A stretch of 64,000 nucleotides of DNA from positions 1,443,001 through 1,507,000 of the forward strand of contig CAJHZI010000463.1 in the NCBI GenBank assembly GCA_905160935.1, read 5' to 3'. Source of the DNA: Enchytraeus crypticus (taxonomy: Eukaryota > Annelida > Clitellata > Enchytraeida > Enchytraeidae). This document shows, one piece after another, positions 46,101-60,700 of this stretch. The notes under the pieces were generated by a model. That model did no database searches. It was not told the origin of the DNA and was given only the letters and a program-made list of their open reading frames with translations. A program made the position numbers and the translations under genes. Position 1 is the first letter of the stretch. The number at the start of each line of letters is the position of its first letter.

Positions 46101-48883
46101 GAATGAAAGGAAAACGAAACAGAGGAAGACCAAGATTATAAATTTTAGATGATTCAAAGACCCACTCATATATGGGCATGAAGAGAAAACGGAAGGCAGA
46201 GAAGAGTGGAGGTGTTATATAGTATGGACTTGCCAATAGGCAGTACACTGAGAGAGAGTTTCTAGAATTAGGAGGATAATAAACTCTACTCACTTTTGAG
46301 CCATCAGCTCCAGGCAGGCCTCTAGGTCCTTCTTGACCAGGTAGCCCCTGGATTAAAATGCCAAATAGTAGAAAATGTATCATCTTATACTTAATTATTT
46401 TGTACAGTTGTAAATAAATGCCGACAACCTTTCTACAGTATTAAACGAGCATACATGTTAACGCGCATCGAATCTGTTATGACAATGTGTTGTGAAGAGA
46501 GAAGATAATAACAGATTTGATGTACCTGTTTATTCCAAATTCAAATTTACATATTGTGCATTGCATCAGTAAAGAATATTTGAAATGGTATTCAGTAGTA
46601 TTTAAATATAATGTGCTATTTTCAACCTATCATATGTATCTGTAAGCAACCTGATTAATTATTATCGAAATGCTTAAGTTATATCCAGGGAAGGTCGATT
46701 TGATTTCGCTGTTTTACCTTTAGTTGTACATTTCGCTTTTCAGTCACTAAATTAAGACCTGCACAGTCTTTGGGTATAAAGTCACGCTCTTGTGGGATCC
46801 CTCTACCTAGAATGTCCTTATACGTAGTTTAGTGTCTGTGTGGCTCAGTGTGTACTGTGTAAGAGAGTTAAGTTACGGCGTGAAGTTTCAAATGGCTGTT
46901 CCTGAGGTCCTGGGATCAATTCCCGGTAGAGCTGATCAGAGTGTAAAATCTTGGGCCTTTTAGGATACACCGGTACACCTGGCGTCTTGAAAGAAACCTT
47001 CAGGCTTGTGACATTGACGTTAAGCCCACTTGAGAAAATCCCTTCTACTTTTTTTACTGTGATGAAAATCTGTAACGATCGGACAATTACACGACAGGAA
47101 GTTATCGATTGAGCTCTGCAGAAAGTTGACCATTTGCCAATCTATCAACCCTCTCTTAATCTTCGCTCCTCCAATAGAACCCCTTACTGTACCAGTGACA
47201 TTAGATCTGCTATTGGCAGAACACTCCTTCATATTTTCTGCTCCGATAATATGAAACTCACCGCCACAAGATCTTCGCTCTCCTACTGTAAATGTAGTAG
47301 CCATTTTCTGGACAAGGTAAAAACCCATTTCTTTCCGAAATAGGTCTAAATTTTGACCCTCGTATCTTGGATCATGGACTTGTACTGTTTTAATCTGGCT
47401 TTCTCTTTAATTTTATACAAGACACTAATTAAATAAGACATTAATATTAAATAGGACACTAATTAAATAAGACACTAATTAAATAAGACACTAATTAAAT
47501 AAGACACTAATTAGGAATGATTCATACAGTCTCTCCTTTAGCTCCAGAACGACCATCGCTTCCCTTCTGTCCTGCTTCTCCCTATCATCAACAACAGCAA
47601 TAACAACAATAACAATATTAGCAACAGCAATTAGAGTGTTACAGTCGCCAACGATAACATCGAGCACCATAGAACAAAATTCAAGCCGACGATAATCGAA
47701 AGGGTCCAAAAACGATGAAAAATCCAAAATCCAGAAAACCAGTCCAAATCCAAAACAAAGTGCAAAACTTTTGAGCGTATTGTTGTGCAACTTCTGCAAG
47801 ATTGTATGTACAAAGCTTGCAATTTCACTCAATGCTTACTTTATTGATGTTAAAGGCTAGCCCTGACGTTGCGAATAGACTGAACCGGTGGCATGTTGGC
47901 AAGTTGCTCTACAGCGAATCACTAGGTGTAGGGTTCAAAACCATTTATCTGTAGGACACTAACATGCTATCGTGGAGAGAACTGACGTTAGCCTACATTA
48001 GGTTTTAGGTTTTTGTTAATGATCTCTAGTAGTCGTCGCCCATCTTATATGGCATCTAGACCTGAACTTTTTCACAATTTTGGCCCTGATGAACTTCTTC
48101 TTCTTCAGTGCCCTGCCAAGTGGCAGGTTCAAGGTACATATTCATAATCAAAGTCTGCTTTCTCGCTCCATAAGAGCACTCCTTAGATCAACAAGTTAAT
48201 CCCTTCATAAAGTCTACATGTATGCCTCATCCATACCATACGTAGCCTGATGAACTATGCCATGTTAATTAATTATTCCAGTGCCTTCAATGCTAATCCA
48301 TGTATAAGAAGAGCTGCATATTTACTCACTCTCTCTCCTGGTAGCCCGGTCTCTCCTGGTCGACCCTAAACAGTCATATCAAATATATCTCTTCAATTAA
48401 GTCACGTCTGAGCCGGTGGCTTGTTGGCAAGCTGTTTGACAGCGGATCAGTAGGTACAGGGTTCAAATCCAGTGCTTCCTCGTCACTGTCATGCAATTCG
48501 AGCGGGAAGCTTACGTTAAACTTGGCCTTAGCCTTAATTTTAAGTCAATTTTAATAAGAAATGGGTTAGAAATAAAAGTTGAATAGGTCCTATTCTGAGA
48601 GTAATTAGTTTATAAGAAGAGGTATTTGAAAAGGGAAAGCAGGATAAAGGAGTAGCGAGACATGGGATGGTTGATGATTTCATAACGTCTGCATATGTTG
48701 ATATGAAAAAGGGCAAAGGATTGAAGCATGTTGGTGAGTTATATCCTGTGAACCTTCCAATAGACAGTACACTGAGAGAGAGAGAGAGAAAGCTGGAAGT
48801 CAAATTAAATGATTTCGCAGATGAATTATATTTTCTATCATTTTTACTGTACTTTAAATAGTAAAGGCATGCATAATGTACCA

Positions 48884-48945
<62 letters not shown>

Positions 48946-48953
48946 ATATATAT

Positions 48954-48994
<41 letters not shown>

Positions 48995-49000
48995 GTATAC

Positions 49001-49042
<42 letters not shown>

Positions 49043-49047
49043 GTATG

Positions 49048-49083
<36 letters not shown>

Positions 49084-51706
49084 CTCTTTGGTTCTTCGTG
49101 AAAAGGCTTTCCAAGATGCACGTCTAGGTCAATCAATTTATTTGTCAATATTCAACTTCCTGAAGTTCCTGAAGGGCAATAGGAATTATTAACAGGAATT
49201 TCTACGGCTGCTTCCGCAGTAGCCACAATGTTTAAATACCTAATCTGTTAAATTGACAGATTTTTTCCGCATTTCTAGAGCGTATTTGTTAGATAAATTA
49301 CGAAGACAACATAAAAAGTTATTTAACAAAATAATAAACATGTGACAATAATGAAAATAATGTGACAAAGGAAATAAACAGAAGAATAGCCATGGCTAAG
49401 AAGGCATATAACAGAATGTCAAAGATTTTTGGAAGCCATAAATTATCAATTGATACCAAAAAGACTTCTTCAATGCTATATTCAACCAATATTGTTATAT
49501 GGAAGTGAAGTTTGGACAATGTCTTCTGTAATAGAATCGAACCTTGAATCAACAGAGATGTGGTTCTATAGAAGAATGCTACGTATATCTTATAAAGACC
49601 ACGTTAAAAATGAAGATGTTTTACAAAGAATGTCAACTTGTTGTGACCTTTTAAATCGAATACGACGACAACAGTTGAAATTTTTCGGACACATTATGCG
49701 GAACAAAATAGTTGAAAATACCGTAGTGTCAGGAATAATAGAAGGAAAAAGATGCAAGGGTCGACAACGAATGACGTCCATTTAGAGCCTTAGCAAATGG
49801 ATGCAGTTAACTGAAACAGAGATGATCAGAGCAACAATGAACAGAGACATATGGAGTAATATGACCATGACCGCCCAGGCTTGGAACAGGCACGGCACTT
49901 AGAGAAGAAGAATAAACATGACTAATATTTCGTTGTTACTATTATGATGTCCCTGACATAAACCTTTTATGAGGAAACGGACGTTAAACATTTATCATCA
50001 TTGCTATTACCGGTAGACCTGTGGCTCCGGGCCCACCCGGAGGTCCTGTAGGTCCCGGGGTTCCTGGTGGACCAGGTGAGCCCGGTGGTCCTGATAAAAA
50101 CACCGTCTGAAATTATATTAACAATAGTAAATAATAACAGCAACAATTAGAGTGCTACAGTCATCATTGCAACATCGAGTACCATTGAGTCAAAATCAAG
50201 CTGGCGAGCAAAAATAAGGTCCAAAAACGGTGCAAATTCCAAAATCCAGAAAATCAATAACAAATATAATTATTATAAACTACTAAGATTTCCATCAAGC
50301 TGTTTATTATGAGTTTATGCTAGTGAAAATGACGTATAATTGAAACTGCATGATACGAAAATCTACCTTAAGCTTAGCTTTATATCTTTAAAATAACAAT
50401 TACATTTTTAACAGCATTAATTATGGGTGCTGTACATCCTAGGTTCATAATCTGCACAACTTAAACTACAAATTAACTAGATTTAGGTTCCGGATAAAAC
50501 ATAACGTTCAACCGCGAGAAATAGAAAAACTTTGGAAGTCGATGCTGATGGTTTTGAGTAGACAGGTTTGATCGTTAGACCAAACTTCAATCGATGCATA
50601 TTAATCCAATATAAGGATTGATTAGACAATAATCAGCTATTTAACACATAATACAATAAGTAATAGGAATATTTTTATAGTTATATCTCAGAAATGTATG
50701 AAAAAGTCATTAGAAATATATTTACATACCTGAGATGACGAATTTGAACCTGGAATTCCCGGAAGCCCCTGTACGAATTGATAATATCATGTGCGAGTAC
50801 ATAGCCATCGGCATTTGCTTTTTATCACATCGCAATTATTGTGTACCTAGTTACACGTATCTGTATGAAGACTTACTCAAGATTAAAAATGACCAGAACG
50901 TGTATTCCTCCTTTCAACGAAACAAATAAATTCTTTAAAACAAGAGACTTAAATTGCTATTAGGCATCTTTATTAAGTAATACATGTATGTTAAATATAA
51001 GTGAAAGCTGAAAATTAATTTAAAAAATTAATATTGAAAATCAGTGACCATATTCACTACACAAAAGTGCTTCATCTCGGCCACTTTTATAAAACATTCT
51101 GCGACAAATCCTCAAGGAAGCTTCAATCCGACATTTGCTACAATTTTTCGTCTGAGTAGTCCTTATCGGTATCATCTTTCTAGCATCACTTAATATTAAA
51201 TGTCTCAATAGCGCAATGGCTAAAGGCGTCAGGTAACGTCCTGAAGTTTTAAATAACAGATCCTGAGGTGAATTGAACTATCGCGGGTTCGATTCTCTGC
51301 CGCGCTTATCTCAGAGTAAAATATAGAATTTTTACAGGACTGGATACACAGAAAGTGTAAAAATTGCCACGATTAGATAATTTTAGACGATTTTAACATG
51401 TGGTATTAAAAGTCATAGATAACAACATATTTGATCATTTCACCATAATGCGTGACATTTATTCAATATGTAAACATTAAAATTATCAGCATATCAAGCA
51501 ATTAACAATTAATAATTTATCGTCAGATAAACTTGTAGTTGGCAGTCAGTTAATACTTTACATTAAAATACAATAAGCTTGTAGAAGTTATTGGCCAATT
51601 AGTGTGACATTTCTAACCGGTTCTCCTTTAGCCCCTGGTGGCCCCTGCTGTCCTATCTCCCCCTGAGAGCCTTTCTCACCCTACATTATAAATCAATCAA
51701 TTAATT

Positions 51707-51737
<31 letters not shown>

Positions 51738-54700
51738 TAATCAATCAATTAATCAATCAATCAATCAATTAATCAATAAGAATTTAATATCCGGTTCCTC
51801 GCCATAAGGCAATGTCAGGGACGTCTCTTGCGGACTCTACACAAACAGGCGCCAAAACACCACACGATGACGACTGAGTACACAAAGTCCACAAGAAAAA
51901 GCGAGATCAAAACAGTGCAAGTGCAGGATCCAAAGCAAGCAAAAATGTAGGCTAAGCATACGTCAACTGACGAGCAACTGACGTCATCTCTCGACCTATT
52001 ATATATGTTAATATTAATATATGTGTATGTATGTTTATATAAGTAGGCCTATATGGTATATTAAAACATGGAGTATTGCTAGATGATTTAAAGTTCCACT
52101 CACATGTCGATAAATTTTAAATTTAAATTTAAATGTAATTTTTGTTTAGTTTATTATTATTGAATTCATTCTGCAAAGAAGTCTCGATGACCGATTTCAG
52201 CCATGGCACTGCTATATAAGTTTTCATTGTAAATAATAATAATAATAATAATAATACAAAAAATTAAAAATAATAATAATAATAATAATAACAATAATAT
52301 TAACAATAATAATAACAATAATAATAATAATAATAATAATAACAATAATAATAATAATAATAATAATAACAATAATAATAATAATAAATATTGCTAACTC
52401 ATTTAGTCTAGTCTCTGTTAAATAAAACCGCCTAATATTGACAAAATGAAAACGTTTCGTAAGGTTATCTTTACAACTATACCGATGCCCGATGGCAAAA
52501 TTAATAAAAACCATGCAAAAATTCATTTTGCAAGCTGAAAACTACATTAGAGCCGAGTCTTCGTAATTTAGCAGAACCTATAGGATGTTATCAACTTCTG
52601 GATCGGAAAACTAGGAAATATATTAGATAACAAATATATTATGGACATTTTTATAATAGATGCTTAAAAGCATGTGTCTTTTCTATGAATCATATAACAA
52701 AGCAAACCATGAAGTTTACACTTCGCAGCATGATTGACCGATATATTGATTTGATTGATAGATTAATTATTGGATTAATTAATCTATTAATCGTTTACTT
52801 TATTTACTGAATAATTAAATGATAATTGATTTACTAACGAAATTAATATTTCTTAAACAGCGATGTTGTGCTCGGGTGTGGTTGGACCACTGCAGAATAG
52901 GCAAACGCAAACAATCTGCCGTGTGTACGTAAGAGGCGTCTAAAGGCAGGCGCCGAGGATGGCAAGAGGGGACCCACCTCACCATGAAATATTTTCCCCC
53001 AGGATTAAATGGTAATTAATCCACCTAACTGAGGAAGACAACGGGAAACCACCTCAGAAGCCATAATTTTCCCAAGCCATAGGCTGAATAAGGTATGAAT
53101 GAGACATAACCTTTGTGAAGGGACTAAATTGTTGATCTAAAGAGAGTTCCTATGGAGCGAGAAAGCAGACTTTGAGTATGAATATGTACCTTGAACCTGC
53201 CACTTGGCAGTGCACTGAAGAAGAAGAAGAAGAAGAAGAAGAAGAAGAAGAAACAGCGATACCTTACTGCCTAGGATTCCGGGATATCCTCTTGGACCCT
53301 CTGATCCTGTGTCACCCTTAAACAATTATCATAATACCATCATCATCATCATCTTTCCTTAAATCCCAGTTTAACCAAGATCGGGGATAGGAATAGACTT
53401 TTTCTAGTCCCCTCTGTCCAACACCATATCAACAGTCAATCCCCTCTAAACAATTATCATAATACCACTGTACATAAATGCACCTACGTACGAAATTTCG
53501 AAATAAATAGGCTTACATTGACATACTTTTAATAAAAATACGATAACAAAATTTGATAAACTTTAATACCACAAAATTATAAAACTATTCCTGCAAGAAG
53601 CATATCACATTGCTTTAGCTAAGAATTGTTCAGTTTCATCTACATTTGTTAAAATTGTTAAGTTCAGTTATAGCTGTGCGTGAAGAAATGTCTTCTACAA
53701 TTAAGTAATTGAGAACAGTGAACTAAGATGATATTTTCAATTAAGATGGATGATGAGAACGAAAAAACAAATGATGGCATATAAAGCAAAAAGCTTACAT
53801 TCTGCTCTACTCACATACAGGCTCTACAGTATGTGTTATACAGTATAGATAAGTCTTCATTCTCTACAGTAAAATGTACATCTGTATACGTCTTTAAGTT
53901 TTACAGTTAAATGTATACCTACCATACACAACGATGCAATATGCATAAATGGATAGGTCTAGATGATAGCAAATGCGCCTGATAAGCAGAGATTAAGGAA
54001 ACGAATTTCAGCCTGGCCGCCTCATCAGACTCAATCAGTATCAAACAAGTATGCTAAGAAAACTTTATAGTAACTTCTATATCTCTGAAAAGTCGCTGAT
54101 TTGTGATGTCATTTGCATGATAGCCCTGTTAAGAATCTAGATTAAATATCAATTACAATTATAGCTCTACAAACCTTCTGCCCTTTGCTTCCTGAAATTC
54201 CGTTTATCCCATTATTACCAGTATCACCCTGCAATGACAATGAAAAGAAATTGAATACAAAAGAAGTCTTGGAAAGTTATAGTTAGGAGAAAATCTTAAT
54301 TGATATAATTTGACAACGGAACAAGAAATTAAATTTTTGATGAACGACTATAATTTGAGATCTTAGGAAAATATGAGATCGACAAATATTCAATGCAATG
54401 CGTTTCCATTCGTTTACTGTGCGATAGATATTTTCAGAAATGTCTATTCATTTGTAACAAATTCAAAATCAAAGAAAAATTTCAAACCAAACTGGTATAT
54501 TCTGGTCTATGGTGATGATATCGTAACTGAGATATCGTTACGATATCTTGAGATAGCATGATGGATGATTTTTAGATGTGGTAACCTTTTAGTTAGATGG
54601 TTATAACAACCATTTGAGTTTCTAATATTTTCAAAATCAACACATCAATTCAGTTATAATCTTACCTTTAATCCATTAGGTCCAATAGGGCCGACATCAC

Positions 54701-57700
54701 CTTTGTCGCCTTTGCTCGCCTGTAAAGTAACAATTATCATTATAAAGACAGTTATTTTGCGGTAACATTAGGAATTCTAATAAATTAATAAAATTTGCTT
54801 CAAATTTTGTTCCGTTTCTTTTCGTTATTTATTATCACGAGTATATACATGTACGAGTCAGGGACGATTCAGCCGATAATGTGTTTATGAAACTGCACGT
54901 GTGTTTGAGGTAGTGATCTCTAATGAGGTCGTAATCTTTAATGAGGTCGTGATCTCTAATGAGGTCGTAATCTTTAATGAGGTCGTGATCTCTAATGAGG
55001 TCGTAATCTTTAATGAGGTCGTGATCTCTAATGAGGTCGTAATCTTTAATGAGGTCGTGATCTCTAATGAGGTCGTAATCTTTAATGAGGTCGTGATCTC
55101 TAATGAGGTCGTAATCTTTAATGAGGATCTCTAATGAGGTCGTAATCTCTAATGAGGTCGTAATCTCTAATGAGGTCGTAATCTCTAATGAGGTCGTAAT
55201 CTCTATTGAGGTCGTGATCTCCAATGAGGTCGTGATCTCTAATGAGGTCGTGATCTTTAATGAGGTCGCATTGTTTGCCTTTAAAATACAATAATACAGA
55301 TGACAACTCACTTTAATCACCGTCTCGTCTTTACTGTCCCTTTCTGCCTAAGGATAAACATTCAATCAATCAAACGATGTTATTGTTATTTACTTTCGTG
55401 TAATTAATTTAATTAAGATTTTACAGAAGAAATACTGCTTTAATTCTCCTAGTATATAATCAACACTCCACAACCTGACAGGCGTCATTCGCAATCACTC
55501 ACTCTTCAAGCATGATTCAATAATTCGAGATCTAAAGCTGGTAAAACGATAATGTTAACGTCTGTTTCCTCACTCGAAAACGACTTCAGTGGCGGGCGAG
55601 TCCAGGATTTGAACCCCGCACATATTAATCAGCAGTTGAATATCTTACCAGCATCGCCATAGGATGGACGACAACGCCACTGGCTACATCGAGTGGCGAT
55701 GTCGGAATCTTGTAAGCATTATTCAAACAAGATTCAAGCATGATTCAAAATGATTCAAGCAGCTTACTGATGTAATACTGCGTTACGCTTTCTTAGCATA
55801 TAAATTATTACACAGATATCTCCACAAAAAATCAGTCTTTATTGGTAGCTAATCATGCAAACGATGCTTAAGCTGTTTATTGTTTCCCTTCAAATCAGTA
55901 TACATACTAAATATTTGTACACAACTTTTTACTTGTACTTACATGTATATTACTTCATGAGGTGGTCAGCTAGATAGGGCACTTTATACCTTCTTTTGTG
56001 GTCACAGGATAAATTGACTTAGTTATTTGACTTTGCTTTAAACTTTAGATGTATTAACAATCATTGATATGATTCTAGTATGATGCATCAGTATATCTGA
56101 TTTCTTTCTTTCTTTCTTTCTTTTCTTCTTGCTTTTTCTTTCTTTCTTTATTTCTTTTCTCTCTTTCTTTCTTGCTTTCTTCTTCTTTTTTTACTTTTTT
56201 GCTTTGTCTTTTCTATTCTTTCTGTAATAAACATATTTCTTCTTTTTTCTTCTTCTTCTTCTTTGAGAAATTTTAGCGATATTTTATTTCAGGTAAGTCG
56301 AAAAATAATTTTTAACAAGTGTATGTCAATACTTCCTTCCCATTGACATAAATATTTATGTCAATGGAAATTGTTTTAGTATTTCTTCAATCTGTTATAG
56401 AGTAGAGCCTATGAGAACCGGACAAATACAATATAGCCAGATAAGATCAAAGTTAAATTAATATGAAGGTTTAGTTTGTCAACAATATGCCTAAGCACTG
56501 CAGCTGTTTTCTACAGAAATTACCGTTAGACTCAATGTCAATTGTTAGATATTTATAACATTTTGCATTTTACTCAATTTTCATAGTGCAGCACGAACCG
56601 GTCTTCCAGGGGGTCCGGGTAGTCCTCGGCTTCCTGGTGGGCCTAACGACCCCTTGGGTCCCTAAAATTGAAATATTGTACACAATAAATACATGTATAA
56701 GCCTAACTAATTTTTACACTGATTAACTTAGAATGAAAGTTTCTGCATGTGTATTTAAAGATATATACATGGTTCTGAATATTTTAAGACAGTAAAAATA
56801 AGCTATGAAAGGTTTATAAAACGGCAAGCAAATATTAGTGTCAATTCAGTGGAACTCTTGAACCAATAGTTAGGGTTAGCTGTGAATAGTAGTGTTTAGC
56901 CCCGTAGTTGCTAAAATTAAGTAGGGAAATATAAGTTCAGACAAGTATTGGCATCAAATTAAATAGTAACATTTTTGTTTCTTCGTATCGGGAGTATATG
57001 ATGGGGATCTAACGTTTTTGACATATAGACCTACATGTACAGTATAGGCTACATATTTTGCATAATTTCGTAAGATATCAAATGACCAGTAATTTTTATC
57101 GTAGAGATAAATATCCTACAATTAAATTTCAAAAATTATGTCACTAAGAAGAAAAGCATGTATAATGCTAAATAGAGCTAACCAGAAAAGCAATTTACAA
57201 AATATGGGTGTGAAATAGATATGCTTTTAGGTCAGCAAAGAATGTTTTCCCTGTATTATTATTGAATATTTCTTTATTATATTTCTTTATTTTATTATTT
57301 ATTTATTTATAATTTTATTTACAGTTTTCCCTAAATTATTTTAGATTAGCTGCGTGAATATCTAAGATGTCACAGTCTGATTGATTTGATCTAGAATCAA
57401 CACAGAACTATTAACCTACGAAGATGTCGACCTTTAAGTCGACCTTACAAGTCGACCTTACAAGTCGACCTTACAATAAATCAATTATCATTAGCATACC
57501 GGATGTCCGGATGAACCCGGCTGACCTGGAGACCCTGGAACTCCCGGAGCGCCTGCTGGACCCTGGATAATTTCATAAATTGAGAACTATTAGCAGTCAA
57601 GAGTCTGCTTCCTTGCGGCTGTAGAAGGATATAAAATCACTGATACCGCTTTCGAGTGAGGAAACTGACGTTAATATTAGCTCTACCAGTTTTAAAATCA

Positions 57701-60700
57701 AGAAAGTTTGAAATTTCGTATATTTGTTTTAATTGAAATATTTATAAACTTAACACAGCATAAAGAAAGTGTAAAGTTATTTGACGGGATGCATAAAAAC
57801 TAAAGTATAACTTGTCTATGAAGACCCTTAGTAGAATTCGCTTTCATACTTATTCGTTAGGTAATACCAGTAGCTTGGGTAGGTCCAATAACACATCATG
57901 CGCATACTTAAGGCAGTTAAGTGTATTGATTGATTAAGGCTGCACCTCTAATATTTTAAAGTTTTATTAAATAAATGTAGTATAGGTAATTCATTATTAT
58001 AATCTCAAAATGAATTTAATTATGGGCCTATATATGTCATATTTAAAATTACTTTATACCTTACTGTAGACAATTTTAATTAATCTATCAAAAACTATGT
58101 CTTTTTTGGGTTATCACAAGTAGTGACATCACAATTATACAATAAATTGTATAACAATATCAACTAAATTCTGTAACGCCTCGAAAGATGGATATCCTCA
58201 GGGATGATCGTTTTGCTATAATTATCTTTGATAATCACTCCTTCATATCATCGATTTGTAGTTAATTAACTACAAATGTGTGATGGGGGGCATACCTGAT
58301 GTCATCCTTGCATGCGGAAACGAAAATAAATTGTAATTTTAAAATAATGTAATTTATAACATAATTTTTAATTAATTAATTTATTTATTGTTTGTAATTT
58401 ATTGTAATTTTAATAATCTTTTTAATACCCTGGGCTATATAGTGCCCTGGGCTATACAGCACAGGGCTCTATACTTACTATTATTATTAATATTATTACA
58501 ATTGTCATTATTACTATTATTACTATTATTCCTATAATAATAATAATAATAATTTGGGCTTCAGTTGAATCGTACCAAGTGCGAAGTCATTTCATCAGTT
58601 TGCAAATCTCCGGGCAACTCAGTTTTGTCATCATTTGTGCCAATGTGCCTATCCCATAGTTCTCTACTCGGCGCGCCACTCTCTGGAGAAGAAGCTACTA
58701 CCACCGCTTTATCCAGTCGCCTTGAAGACCTCAAACGTACAGCATCACGCTTGAAGTCGCTAGCCGCTCATGATGCTTTAACAATCCTTCGCTTTTCTTT
58801 AAGTGCACCTAAACTTATGCACGTTCTGCGCTCTAGTCCGAGCTTCTCTAATCCGCGGCTTTTAGACTACGACGAGGCTCTTAGGCAATGCTTATGCGCC
58901 GTTATCAACGCAGATTTGTCTGTTTTGCAGTGGCAGCAAGCCAGTCTACCGGTGAGCCATGGGTGGTCTTGGAATTCGTCTTGTTTCCCATATCGCGCCT
59001 TCAGCCTTTTGGCATCAGCGATGGGAACGAGGCAGTTGCAAGACGCCATCCTTCATAAGTGCTCCCTTTCTGCCGATAGTTCCATTGACGTTGCGTTGTC
59101 AGTTTGGTCCAAAAGCCTCACCTCCAGTGCTCCACCTTCTACCTCAGTCAGTAGCCAGAAATCATGGGACCGTCCTATAGTGGATCGGATTTATAACAGT
59201 CTGTTAGAATCCCAGTCCAATGCAGTAGACAGAGCACGACTCCTAGCTGTATCAACTAAAAGAAGCAGCGACTGGCTTCACGCTCTCCCTGTTGCTTCTT
59301 GTGGGCTATTTTTAGACAATGAGGCGATTCGAGTAGCTGTTAGTTTCCGTTTAGGGGCGAAAACTTGCGAGCCTCACATGTGCCCCTGCGGTCATGAAGT
59401 CGACGCTTTAGGTCTCCACGGCCTCTCCTGCAAACGAAGCTCAGGTAGAATGTCTCGCCATCATAATTTAAATGACATAATATGGCGAGCACTTTCGAGA
59501 GCAGGCATCCCTTCCTCTAAGGAGCCAAGTGGGTTGTCCAGATCAGACGGCAAGCGTCCGGACGGCATGACTTTAGTGCCCTGGTGCAACGGTAAATGTG
59601 CCGTTGGGATGTCACGGTCATTGACACTATGGCAAACTCCTACCTGAATACGACTTCAGTCACAGCCGGTGGGCTGCTGTTCATGCCGCCTCTAGGAAGT
59701 TGGATAAATACCGTGATCTGTCCTTAGGATATGAAGTTGTTCCGGTGGCCATTGAAACCATGGGCCCGATGAATCCCGAAGGAGTTGACTTTATTAATGG
59801 CATAGGCAGACTTATTGCAGAGCAAACCGGCGATAAGCGAGAGACATCTTTTCTTTGGCAAAGGCTTTCCATGACTTTGCAAAGATTTAATGCAGTCTGC
59901 TTCAACAATTCTTTTAAGCCGATTGATGACCTCGAGTAGCCGGGCGGCGATTCAGCACGTATTGCTCGAATCGTTTTTATCAAACCCCAGGTTCTTTACA
60001 CCGGGGTAAATTTTATTATAAAAAAAAAAATAATAATAATAATAATAATAATAAGTCATATCATCAGTTTGCAAATCTCCGGGCAACTCAGTTTTGTCAT
60101 CCTTTGTGCAAATGGGCCTATCCCGTACTCTACTCGGCGCGCCACTATCTGGAGAAGAAGCTACTACCACCGCTTTATCTAGTCGCTTGGAGGTTCTCAA
60201 AAGTACAGCATCGCGCTTGAAGTCGCTAGCCGCTCATGATGCTTTGACAATCCTTCGCTTTTCATTAAGTGCACCTAAACTTTTTTACATTCTGCGCTCT
60301 AGTCCGAGCTTCTCTAATCCGCGGCTTCTAGACTACGACGAGGCTCTTAGGCAATGCTTGTGCGCCGTTATCAACGCAGAATTGTCTGATTTTGCAGTGG
60401 CAGCAAGCCAGTTTACCGGTGAGCAAAGGTGGTCTTGGAATTCGTCTTGTTTCCCATATCGCGCCTTCAGCCTTCTTGGCATCAGCGATGGGAACGAGGC
60501 AGTTGCAAGACGCCATCCTTCATAAGTGTTCCCTTTCTGCCGATAGTTCCATTGACGTTGCGTTGTCAGTTTGGTCCAAAAGCCTCACCTCCAGTGCTCC
60601 ACCTTCTACTCAGTCAGTCAGTAACCAGAAATCATGGGACCGTCCTATAGTGGATCGGATTTATAACAGTCTGTTAGAATCCCAAGTCCAATGCAGTAGA

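Noticed and set aside
48540-49192. Tyr/Ile repeat frames over 100 codons
   Set aside because: TA microsatellite. The flanking non-repeat text belongs to a LINE relic and to noncoding DNA.
52166-52526. Poly-Leu and poly-Ile frames
   Set aside because: AAT microsatellite artefact.
54905-55268. CRISPR-like regular repeats
   Set aside because: Units are directly tandem with no unique spacers, in a eukaryotic intron; this is a minisatellite.
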